NCBI GenBank assembly: GCA_023252315.1
Contig: JAJPEB010000101.1
Span: forward strand, 1-5,057
DNA: 5,057 nucleotides
Direction of reading: 5' to 3'
DNA from: Candidatus Woesearchaeota archaeon
GTDB taxonomy: Archaea > Nanobdellota > Nanobdellia > Woesearchaeales > UBA525
In this document: one piece after another, positions 1 through 5,057 of the stretch
How the letters are laid out: every line of letters begins with the position of its first letter
Numbering within the stretch: the stretch's first letter is position 1
Notes under the pieces: model-generated
What the model saw: the letters and a program-made list of their open reading frames with translations, nothing else
Databases searched by the model: none
What the model was told of the DNA's origin: nothing
Translations under genes and position numbers: made by a program

Positions 1-1405
1 AGGCACCCGGAGCCGCATAGGGATGCAAGGCATCGCTCGCGCAGCGCAGGTAGTAGACCCGCTCCTGCAAGTTGTCCGACGAGTTCTGGTGCTGGCCGAG
101 CAGGGCCGCGAAATTGAACAGTGTCACCGTCTGCTTGTCGCTGCCGATCCAGAACGCGGTCGGCGTGTAGATGCGCGCGTCCGTCACGAGCAGCGCGTCC
201 TTGGGCACCGCGCGTTCGACGGCGGACTTGATCTGCGCCTGCGGGTCCGCGCGCAGGTACGCGTGCGAGACGAGCAGCTGCGCCGCGCACAGCAGCGCGA
301 CGAAGGCGAGGATCACGACGGCGCCGCCGACCTTCGCCCGCTTCTGCGCCCACGCGCACAGCCCGGACGCGGCGCAGCCTCCCACGATCGCGGCGAGAGG
401 CAGGAGGATGACGTAGTGCTTGCTCAGGCCCGTCGCGCTGAGCACGAAGAGGGACGGCAGCCCGAGCGCGCCGACGATGAGCCACGCGTGCCGCATGCGC
501 CTCGCGCAGATGACGAGGCCGGCGACGAAGAGGATCGCGAGCGCGGCGTCGCGCTGCGCCATGTAGCCGAGCGTGCCGAGGTCCTGCCACAGGTGCGCGA
601 GCGCCACCGTCGGGACGCCGAGGCCCGCGTAGGGGCTCTGCGCGATCCTGCCGAGCGCGGACGTGAACGCGAGGTCGAGGATGCCGACGTACTTGTGGAG
701 CAGGTAGTTGTACGCGAGCAGCGGGAGCGCGCACAGCGCGCAGATGCCCGCGAGCGCGGCCCACCTGAGCGCTGCTGCCCTGCCCTCGCCGAACCAGGGC
801 TTGCCGCGCGCGAAGAGCAGGACGACGAGATATGCGGGCAGCGCGAAGAGCGCGGTCGTCTTGACCAGCACCGCCATGCAGTCGAGCAGGACCGCCGCCG
901 CGAGGAGCGGGAAGCTGAGCGTGCCCCCGCGCAGCGACATGACGAAGCACCAGAGCGAGAGCACGACGAAGAACGTCATGACGATGTCCATCTCGGCGGT
1001 GTTCTCGATCGCCACGTTCGAGAGCGCGAAGAGCGCCGCCGCGAGGAGCCCCGCCCTCTTGCCGTAGAGCTCGCCGCAGAGCAGGAAGAGCATGACGATG
1101 ATGCCCGCGCCCGCGAGCAGCGGCACGAGGCGCAGCGCGAGGTTGGTCGTGCCGAGCAGCGCGTACGCGCCGTCGGTGAGGTAGAACCACAGCGGCGAGC
1201 CGTCGACCGTCGAGATGGAGCCGTGGGCGACGATGCCGATCGCGCGCGCGCCGTAGATGGACTCGTCGACGTCGAGCGGGGCGTGCAGCGCGAAGAGCAC
1301 GCGCAGGAGCACGCCGAGCGCGAAGATGGCCGCGAGGAGCAGCAGGTCGCTGCGGCGCAGCGAGAGGCCTTGGGCGGCGCCTGCGGGCTGCGTGTCTGCC
1401 ATCAT
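1..1405 (-). CDS. GT39/PMT/ArnT-like multi-pass membrane glycosyltransferase (C-terminus beyond the window)
   Basis: Reading leftward from an ATG at 1405 (a second in-frame ATG is at 1402), the frame stays open for 468 codons to the window edge. The protein starts with a polar stretch of about 20 residues, then a hydrophobic helix (about 21-41). The first outer loop follows, with LDVDESIYGARA at 44-55; an acidic DE pair at this place is the catalytic signature of GT39/GT83 (PMT, ArnT) enzymes. Many further hydrophobic segments follow (about 91-110, 118-130, 141-157, 165-199, 213-232, 287-300, 308-323, 331-350, 360-380). The KHYVILLPLAA stretch at 329-339 resembles the RYLLPL-type motif of the family. 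From about 383 the chain is hydrophilic and probably forms an extracytoplasmic domain. Family members move a sugar from a polyprenyl-phosphate donor to a protein, lipid or glycan outside the membrane; the acceptor here is unknown. It is divergent from a dolichol-phosphate mannose synthase gene, the likely donor supplier. Many family members exceed 500 residues, so the missing end may be short or long. Confidence 0.85.
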   Translation of the reverse strand, partial: MMADTQPAGAAQGLSLRRSDLLLLAAIFALGVLLRVLFALHAPLDVDESIYGARAIGIVAHGSISTVDGSPLWFYLTDGAYALLGTTNLALRLVPLLAGAGIIVMLFLLCGELYGKRAGLLAAALFALSNVAIENTAEMDIVMTFFVVLSLWCFVMSLRGGTLSFPLLAAAVLLDCMAVLVKTTALFALPAYLVVLLFARGKPWFGEGRAAALRWAALAGICALCALPLLAYNYLLHKYVGILDLAFTSALGRIAQSPYAGLGVPTVALAHLWQDLGTLGYMAQRDAALAILFVAGLVICARRMRHAWLIVGALGLPSLFVLSATGLSKHYVILLPLAAIVGGCAASGLCAWAQKRAKVGGAVVILAFVALLCAAQLLVSHAYLRADPQAQIKSAVERAVPKDALLVTDARIYTPTAFWIGSDKQTVTLFNFAALLGQHQNSSDNLQERVYYLRCASDALHPYAAPGA

Positions 1406-1420
1406 CGGGACGTTGGCCGA

Positions 1421-1435
1421 GCAATATTTAAGCGT
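1421..1435. promoter_or_regulatory. Shared bidirectional archaeal TATA element for the two divergent genes
   Basis: The 49-bp gap between the start codons at 1405 (minus) and 1455 (plus) contains one AT-rich patch, CAATATTTAAG at 1422-1432. It reads as a TATA-like box on both strands (TATTTAA on plus, TTAAATA on minus). Its centre, near 1428, lies about 26-27 bp from the plus ATG (1455) and 23-26 bp from the minus ATGs (1405/1402). In archaea transcription starts about 25-27 bp downstream of the TATA centre, so both transcripts would begin at or beside their start codons, that is, be leaderless. On the plus strand GAGCAA just upstream could serve as a purine-rich BRE. No Shine-Dalgarno sequence is seen before either start, which agrees with leaderless translation. 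The spacing is seen in the sequence; promoter activity is inferred. Confidence 0.6.
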
Positions 1436-1447
1436 GTGCCATGGCAC
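1436..1447. promoter_or_regulatory. Perfect 12-bp palindrome in the divergent promoter, possible operator
   Basis: GTGCCATGGCAC is its own reverse complement. It lies between the TATA patch and the predicted plus-strand start site (about -19 to -8), and just upstream of the TATA patch for the minus-strand gene, in the BRE zone. A dimeric regulator bound here could affect both genes. In DNA this rich in G and C a 12-bp palindrome could arise by chance, so only its position supports a role. Confidence 0.25.
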
Positions 1448-1454
1448 CCGGGCC

Positions 1455-2198
1455 ATGCGCAAGGCATCGCGGAAGGAGAAGGGAGGGGCGCCGCGGGGGA
1501 AGCCGAGCGTGAGCATCGTCGTCCCCACCTACAACGAGCGCGAGAACATCGCGGTGCTGCTCCCCGCGCTCGAGCGCGCGTTCTCCGCCTACGACTACGA
1601 GATCCTCGTGGTCGACGACGGCTCCCCCGACGGCACGCGCGACGAGGTGCGCAAGCGCGCGAGGCGCGACCCGCGCATCAGGCTCGTCGAGCGCGAGCGC
1701 AAGGAGGGGGTCGGGGCCGCGCTGCGCGAGGGCTACGGCAAGGCGCGCAAGGACGTCATCCTCTCGACGGACGCGGACTTCCCGTTCCCGCCGGCGAGGC
1801 TGCTCGACATCCTGGGGAGGATCGAGGGCGGCTGCGACCTCGCAGTCGCGAACCGCTACGGCAGGCACGGCTCGTACGAGAAGGGGTCGCTCAAGACATG
1901 GGCGAAGTACGTGCTCAGCAGCCTCGGCAACAAGGTCTTCACGCTCGGGCTTCCCGTGCACGACCTCACGATCAACTTCAGGGGCATCACGAGGAGGGCG
2001 TGGAGGTCGCTGCGCATCGTCGAGGACGGCAACGCGATGCTCGCGGAGACGATCATCAAGGCGCACAGGCAGGGCTTCAGGATCGAGGACGTGGAGATGC
2101 ACATGAAGGACCGCACGCGCGGCGAGTCGAAGCTGAGCATCGCGAGCGAGGCGCCAAAGTTCGCGGTCAAGATCCTCAGGTACAGGCTGTTCAGGTAA
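1455..2198 (+). CDS. Dolichol/polyprenol-phosphate mannose synthase (GT2 family, soluble DPM1-like)
   Basis: A 247-residue GT-A fold enzyme expected to transfer mannose from GDP-mannose to dolichyl phosphate on the cytoplasmic face of the membrane. Visible family motifs, in order: SIVVPTYNERENI (20-32, nucleotide binding), LVVDDGSPDGT (51-61), the metal-binding DXD as TDADFPFPP (D106 and D108), NRYGRHGS (133-140) followed by the KGSLKTW acceptor-side segment, DLTINFRGITRRA (170-182), and RTRGESKLS (220-228). The length fits the single-domain class, which has no C-terminal membrane helices. The N-terminal 16 residues are rich in Lys and Arg and could help membrane contact. ATG 1455 is chosen because it lies about 27 bp after a TATA element and 18 residues before the first beta strand; an in-frame GTG at 1434 would lie almost on the TATA box. 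A related GT2 enzyme with another sugar (for example glucose) cannot be excluded. Confidence 0.9.
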   Translation: MRKASRKEKGGAPRGKPSVSIVVPTYNERENIAVLLPALERAFSAYDYEILVVDDGSPDGTRDEVRKRARRDPRIRLVERERKEGVGAALREGYGKARKDVILSTDADFPFPPARLLDILGRIEGGCDLAVANRYGRHGSYEKGSLKTWAKYVLSSLGNKVFTLGLPVHDLTINFRGITRRAWRSLRIVEDGNAMLAETIIKAHRQGFRIEDVEMHMKDRTRGESKLSIASEAPKFAVKILRYRLFR

Positions 2199-2210
2199 TC
2201 GAGGGATCGA

Positions 2211-2243
2211 GATTTTCTTTAGAGCCTTCACATAATCTTCTTT
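2211..2243 (+). terminator. T-rich archaeal-type terminator candidate
   Basis: Thirteen bases past the TAA of the mannose synthase gene comes TTTTCTTT (2213-2220), then TCTTCTTT (2236-2243). Archaeal RNA polymerase typically stops at such U-rich tracts without needing a hairpin, and they stand out in this GC-rich sequence. Confidence 0.4.
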
Positions 2244-2263
2244 GAGTCACTATTCGCTATCAT

Positions 2264-2437
2264 TCACAGCGGCGCTGCCTTGGAGTCCAACAGGAGAAGG
2301 CCCGATTCGCTCGGAAGCAGAGCTTCCAGCGTGCTGGGAACTGCAGTTCCCATCACATGCAGGGCCTTCGACGTAAAGCCTGCGCGGGACGCGCAGTAGA
2401 TGCTCCGCAGCGCGAGAAAGATATCGCAATCATTCAT
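2264..2437 (-). CDS. Small hypothetical open frame, 57 aa, doubtful
   Basis: An open frame starts with ATG at 2437, three bases after the stop codon of the upstream glycosyltransferase (2441-2443), and ends with TGA at 2264-2266. The product begins MNDCDIFLALRSIYCAS and has a leucine-rich later part (STLEALLPSESGLLLL). I recognise no domain, signal peptide or membrane segment. The close spacing would suit translational coupling in the operon. Against it: only about 70% of third positions are G or C, far below the neighbouring genes, and it runs straight through the inverted-repeat cluster, whose pairing would explain the base order better than coding would. It may simply be a chance open frame. 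Confidence 0.2.
   Translation of the reverse strand: MNDCDIFLALRSIYCASRAGFTSKALHVMGTAVPSTLEALLPSESGLLLLDSKAAPL
2267..2396. repeat. Dense inverted-repeat cluster, three-way-junction-like; possible structured RNA or small repeat element
   Basis: Inverted repeats follow each other with little spacing. CAGC-GGC-GCTG is at 2267-2277 and TTGG-AGT-CCAA at 2280-2290. An outer 8-bp stem GAAGGCCC (2296-2303) pairs with GGGCCTTC (2362-2369). Inside it are two hairpins: CGCT-c-GGAAGC-AGA-GCTTCC-AGCG (2308-2331) and TGGGAAC-TGCA-GTTCCCA (2335-2352, a perfect 18-bp palindrome). After it comes CTGCGCG-GGA-CGCGCAG (2380-2396). The outer stem plus two inner arms makes a compact three-way junction. The strand is undecided because the pairs are Watson-Crick and fold on either strand; a T5 run at 2449-2453 on the plus strand would suit a plus-strand RNA end. 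It matches no RNA family I know. A REP/MITE-like repeat or a convergent-gene terminator structure are alternatives. Confidence 0.4.
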
Positions 2438-2440
2438 CCC

Positions 2441-3685
2441 TCACAATATTTTTCTTCCCGAACCCTCCTGTACTTCTCTGGGCCCCGCGCGCCCTCCTGC
2501 GATACCCTTCAGCGGCTTGCGCTCCATCCCCATCGCCTTCGCGAACTCCTCGCGCCTTCGCGCGTGCGAGAGCCGGCCGCGCAGCGCCTCCTCCTGCGCG
2601 AGCGCGCCCATGCGCAGCCGCTTCGCGTCGTCGGTGAGCAGCGCGATGCAGGCCTGCGCGAGCTGGTCGACGAGGCGCTCGCGCTCCTCAGGGCGCTCGC
2701 GCGCGAACGCGTCGATCGTCGTGTAGATGTCCTCGTAGCCCTTCTCGAAGAGGCCGTCGCGGGCGAAGCCGGAGGGCGGCGCCTGCGCGAGCAGCAGCCC
2801 GGTCCTGCCGTGCGCCACGATCTCCTCCATGCCGAAGACCCGCGTCGCGACGACGGGAAGCCCGAACGCCATCGCCTCGATGAGCGCGAGGCCGTACGTG
2901 TCCTGGTACGTCGCAGAGACGAACACGTCCGCCCATGGGTAGTGCGTCGCGTAGAGATCCTCGCGCGGCGCGCTGCCAACGATCTCGACGCCGGGCTGGC
3001 GCGCGAGCCCCGCGTAGCGCTCGGGCACGGACGTCACCATGCGCAGCCGCGCGCCGGGCACCGCCTCGTGCACCTTCCCGAAGGCGAGGAGCAGCTCGGC
3101 CCCGCCCTTGCGCTCGAAGTCCGCGCCGACGAAGAGGAGGCGCGTCCCCTTCCTGCGCGGGCGCTGCGCGGACATGCGCGGGTCGGGGCGCACGGACGGC
3201 ATGACGACGCGGACCTTCGCGCGCGGCGCGCCTGCCGCGATCGCGCCGCGGGCCGCCTTTCCTGTCCATGCGGTGAGCGCGACGCAGCGCGGCGACGCGA
3301 GCGAGCGCGAGAGGATGCGGCGGAACATCGGCCGGTCGAACGTGCGCTGGTGGAAGCGCGCGAGCGCGACCGCCATCTCCGTGTCGATCGCCCAGGGAAG
3401 CGGGGTGAGGGGGATCGCCTGCGAGCAGTAGAGGATATCCGCACGCGCGCCCTTGCGCTTGCCCACGCGCGCCATCGTCGGGATCGGCAGCCTCCCGAGC
3501 GTGCGCTTGATCGCCTGCAGGGCGCCGCCGCCCGCTCCCGGCGCTCCCTTGCGCATGCTCGCAGAGAGGTGCCCGGTCGCGTACTCGTTCGCGTTGAGGA
3601 AGCGCATCCCCTCGGGAGGGTCGCGCATGAGCTCGAGGTACGCGTAGTGCGCCTCGCCGTACGTGTTGACGAAGAGGACGCGCAT
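2441..3685 (-). CDS. GT4-type (glycosyl transferases group 1) module, second half of a tandem fusion
   Basis: A GT-B fold glycosyltransferase of 414 residues counted from ATG 3685, read in the same frame as the module before it with no stop between, so it is residues 426-839 of the apparent fusion. The start MRVLFVNTYG is a typical first strand and loop of this family. The C-terminal nucleotide-sugar domain starts near TRLLFVGADFERKGG (181-195) and continues with RLRMVTSV, VEIVGSAPREDLYATHYPWADVFVSAT and the donor-binding region QDTYGLALIEAMAFGLPVVA (261-280). The usual E-x7-E pair is D262 and E270 here. Family members act in the cytosol or at the inner membrane face with UDP-, GDP- or similar sugar donors; donor and acceptor are not predictable. 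The last 20 or so codons switch to AGA, GTA, GGT, AAA and ATA, unlike the rest, which suggests a read-through tail. If translated alone it would start at 3685, where no good ribosome binding site is seen close by. Confidence 0.8.
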   Translation of the reverse strand: MRVLFVNTYGEAHYAYLELMRDPPEGMRFLNANEYATGHLSASMRKGAPGAGGGALQAIKRTLGRLPIPTMARVGKRKGARADILYCSQAIPLTPLPWAIDTEMAVALARFHQRTFDRPMFRRILSRSLASPRCVALTAWTGKAARGAIAAGAPRAKVRVVMPSVRPDPRMSAQRPRRKGTRLLFVGADFERKGGAELLLAFGKVHEAVPGARLRMVTSVPERYAGLARQPGVEIVGSAPREDLYATHYPWADVFVSATYQDTYGLALIEAMAFGLPVVATRVFGMEEIVAHGRTGLLLAQAPPSGFARDGLFEKGYEDIYTTIDAFARERPEERERLVDQLAQACIALLTDDAKRLRMGALAQEEALRGRLSHARRREEFAKAMGMERKPLKGIAGGRAGPREVQEGSGRKIL

Positions 3686-4959
3686 GGGCGGATTCGCGGC
3701 CACGTCCTCAAGCTGCGCGAGGTAGAGCGCCGCCTGCGACTCGACGGAGTGGTGCCGCTCGACGAACGCGCGCGCCGCCGTGCCGAGGCGTACGCGCTGC
3801 GCGGGGTCCTTCGCGAGCGCGAGCATCGCGCGCTCGATCGCGCGCTCGTCGCCCTCGGGCACGAGGACGCCCGTCTTGCCGCTCTCGATGAGCTCCGCGA
3901 GCCCGCCGATGCCCGACGCGATCACGGGCTTGCCGCACGCCATCCCCTCGAGCGCGGAGATCGAGGTCGCCTCGATCACGCCCTGCGATGTCACGGACGG
4001 GATCGCGACCGCGTCGCACAGCGCGTACCACGCGAGGATGTCCGCGTGCGCCACGTCGCCGAGCAGGCGCACGCATGGCGTGCCTTGCCTGCCGCCCTTT
4101 GCCGCTTCGTCACGGATCGCCCTCTCGATCGCCGCGCGCTCGGGGCCGTCGCCCGCGACGACGAGCATGACGCGCGCGTCCTTGCGGTGCGCCGCCACCG
4201 CCGCGCGGGCGGCATGCGCGACGCCGTTCTTCTCCACGAGCCTGCGCGGGCAGAACACGACGAAGGCGTCGTCGGGGACGCCGCGCTCGCGCCGCAGCGC
4301 GCGCATCGCCTGGGCGCTCGGCGGCGAGAACCTCCCCACGTCGACGAAATTCCTGATCGCGCGGTCGTCGGCCGCAATCCGTGCTCGAGGAGCTTGTGGT
4401 CGACCCAGGCGAAGAACGCCTCCACGTGCGCCTTGAGCCTGCCGTCGACCGCGACGATCCTGTCCGCGATGTCGTAGCCTGCGGCCTCCTCCCTGCGCGC
4501 GCGGCGCTCTCCGGGGCCGCCGGGCGTCACGACCTTGTCGCTCAGGCACATGTTCGTGAGGTCGCCGTGCACCGTGAGCAGCAGCGGCGCGCCCTTGAGC
4601 GCGGGGATCTCGCCCACGGCGTTCGCCGCGAGCACGTCCTGCGCGTGCACGGCGTCGATGCGCCGGCGCCTCGCCTCCTGCGCGACGCGCGAGCGCAGCA
4701 TGCGCTTGACGAGCGAGAAGTACGCGCGCATGCCCCAGTCCCTCTTCAGGACGTAGAGCGGGTTGCGTACGAGCCAGAAGGCGACGGCGCGCTTCCACGC
4801 GGGGATCTCGCGCTCGTCGATGACCGTGACGGCGTGGCCCTGCGCGCGCAGGCCCTGCGCGTAGAGCTGCACGAACGTGCTCAGGCCGCCGCTCGCCCGG
4901 GTGTCGTACGCGGTCACGAGCGCGATCGAGAGCCGCTTCGCGGGGCGGGCCATCGTCAT
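3686..4959 (-). CDS. GT4-type (glycosyl transferases group 1) module, first half of the tandem fusion, interrupted by a frameshift
   Basis: ATG 4959 overlaps the stop codon of the upstream epimerase (ATGA), marking an operon start; ATG 4953 is an alternative. Residues 1-193 form the acceptor-side Rossmann domain: LSIALVTAYDTRASGGLSTF (10-29, with the glycine-rich loop), GHAVTVIDE (41-49), HAQDVLAAN and LLTVHGDLTN (127-136). Near 4379 the family resemblance moves to another frame and continues as IRNFVDVGRFSP, VVFCPRRLVEKNGV (234-247), MLVVAGDGPERAAIE (265-279), LLGDVAHADILAWYALCDAVAIPS, and EATSISALEGMACGKPVIAS with the catalytic E-x7-E pair E330 and E338. With one base restored the module has 425 residues, full length for the family, and its final helix leads into the next module through a linker of about nine residues. 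Without repair, the first frame ends at 3991 after 322 residues, 129 of them unrelated to the family. The donor sugar is unknown. Confidence 0.8.
4377..4383 (-). other. Apparent single-base deletion (frameshift) in the first GT4 module
   Basis: On the minus strand the codons for LLEH end in CAC and are followed by GGATTGCGG. Adding one G (CAC GGG ATT GCG) joins LLEH to GIAADDRAIRNFVDVG in frame and gives a chain matching the usual inter-domain sequence. The change sits in a short G run, a typical place for a sequencing or assembly indel, but a genuine mutation is possible. The exact base cannot be fixed more closely than this run. Confidence 0.65.
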
Positions 4960-5057
4960 CGCGCGCTCGCGCCCTTGAGCGTGCGCACGATCCTCAGGCC
5001 CGCGTCGCCGTCCCCGAAGAGCATCGGCCACTCGTGGGCCTTCGCGAGCATCTCCTG
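4956..5057 (-). CDS. wecB: UDP-N-acetylglucosamine 2-epimerase-like protein, C-terminal 33 residues only
   Basis: The frame enters from the right edge and ends with TGA at 4956-4958. The visible end, AKAHEWPMLFGDGDAGLRIV followed by RTLKGASAR, matches the C-terminus of non-hydrolysing UDP-GlcNAc 2-epimerases, where NP-[YF]-GDG-x-A-x-x-RIV is conserved and followed by a short helix. The enzyme interconverts UDP-GlcNAc and UDP-ManNAc in the cytosol, supplying ManNAc or ManNAcA for surface glycans. All catalytic residues lie outside the window, so the call rests on this motif and on the glycan-gene setting. Its stop codon overlaps the start of the downstream glycosyltransferase by four bases, suggesting co-transcription and translational coupling. 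Confidence 0.6.
   Translation of the reverse strand, partial: QEMLAKAHEWPMLFGDGDAGLRIVRTLKGASAR

Larger units (their letters stand above)
2199..2440. other. Convergent intergenic region of lower GC
   Basis: These 242 bp lie between the 3' ends of the plus-strand mannose synthase gene and the minus-strand glycosyltransferase gene. GC is about 54% by hand count against roughly 70% in the flanking genes. It holds T-rich tracts near the left end, a cluster of inverted repeats in the middle and a 57-codon open frame on the minus strand. For transcripts entering from the right, the only T-rich stretch on the minus strand is ATCTTTCT near 2414-2423, a weak terminator candidate. No tRNA or other known RNA was recognised. 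Confidence 0.7.

Noticed and set aside
23..1470. Similar short strings at 23-37 and 1455-1470 (AAGGCATCGC shared)
   Set aside because: The shared core is only 10 bases and both copies lie inside unrelated coding sequence, so chance is enough.
1428..2231. 267-codon open frame on the minus strand
   Set aside because: Antisense shadow of the mannose synthase gene, which shows all GT2 motifs on the plus strand.
23..2245. 740-codon open frame on the plus strand
   Set aside because: The product is Arg/Glu/Ala-rich low-complexity sequence with no family motif. It lies antisense to the membrane glycosyltransferase and out of frame with the mannose synthase; stop codons are simply rare in such GC-rich DNA.
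2199..2440. tRNA, 5S rRNA or SRP RNA in the intergenic region
   Set aside because: No T-loop-like GGTTCRA, no cloverleaf spacing and no SRP helix 8 motif could be found; the stems match no known RNA.
2444..2452. CAATATTTT as a second TATA box, similar to the one at 1422
   Set aside because: On the plus strand no gene or start lies about 26 bp downstream, and on the minus strand the nearest ATG (2437) is too close. It falls in the tail of the glycosyltransferase frame.
2357..4477. 706-codon open frame on the plus strand
   Set aside because: Antisense shadow of the GT4 modules, with the same Arg/His/Asp-rich composition and no motif.
4381..4798. Upstream extension of the second reading frame, giving a 785-codon frame from 4798
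   Set aside because: Before about 4380 this frame encodes Arg-rich sequence with no family resemblance, while the other frame carries the GT4 N-terminal domain. Only the part after the frameshift is real.
4960..5031. Longer start (5031) for the first GT4 module
   Set aside because: It would lie inside the epimerase coding sequence in a different frame. The ATGA overlap at 4956-4959 gives a normal operon start just before the first beta strand.

Overview
The window looks archaeal and GC-rich (coding DNA roughly 70% GC, almost all codons ending in G or C). Three things point to an archaeon: a polyprenol/dolichol-phosphate mannose synthase, frequent AGG arginine codons despite the high GC, and an archaeal-type TATA element spaced for leaderless transcripts. 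I cannot name the phylum. The content is a surface-glycan or protein-glycosylation locus: every clear protein gene is a glycosyltransferase or a sugar-nucleotide enzyme.

Layout. Positions 1-1405 (minus strand) encode the first 468 residues of a multi-pass GT39/PMT/ArnT-like membrane glycosyltransferase whose C-terminus lies beyond the left edge. A 49-bp divergent promoter region (1406-1454) with one nearly symmetrical AT-rich element separates it from a plus-strand gene (1455-2198) for a soluble GT2 dolichol-phosphate mannose synthase. Positions 2199-2440 form a convergent intergenic region of clearly lower GC (about 54% by hand count) holding T-rich tracts and a dense set of inverted repeats that can fold as a three-way junction. 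From 4959 down to 2441 (minus strand) run two GT4-type glycosyltransferase modules that are continuous in one frame at their junction, so they look like a tandem fusion. The first module is interrupted by an apparent single-base deletion near 4379. At the right edge (4956-5057, minus strand) is the last 33 residues of a UDP-GlcNAc 2-epimerase-like protein, overlapping the next gene by 4 bp.

How the parts fit (inference). The epimerase would make UDP-ManNAc in the cytosol. The GT4 modules would build an oligosaccharide from nucleotide sugars on a lipid carrier or other acceptor. The GT2 enzyme would charge dolichol phosphate with mannose, and the divergently transcribed GT39-like enzyme is of the class that uses such lipid-phosphate sugars outside the membrane. 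No RNA gene of a known family, CRISPR array, insertion sequence or origin was recognised.
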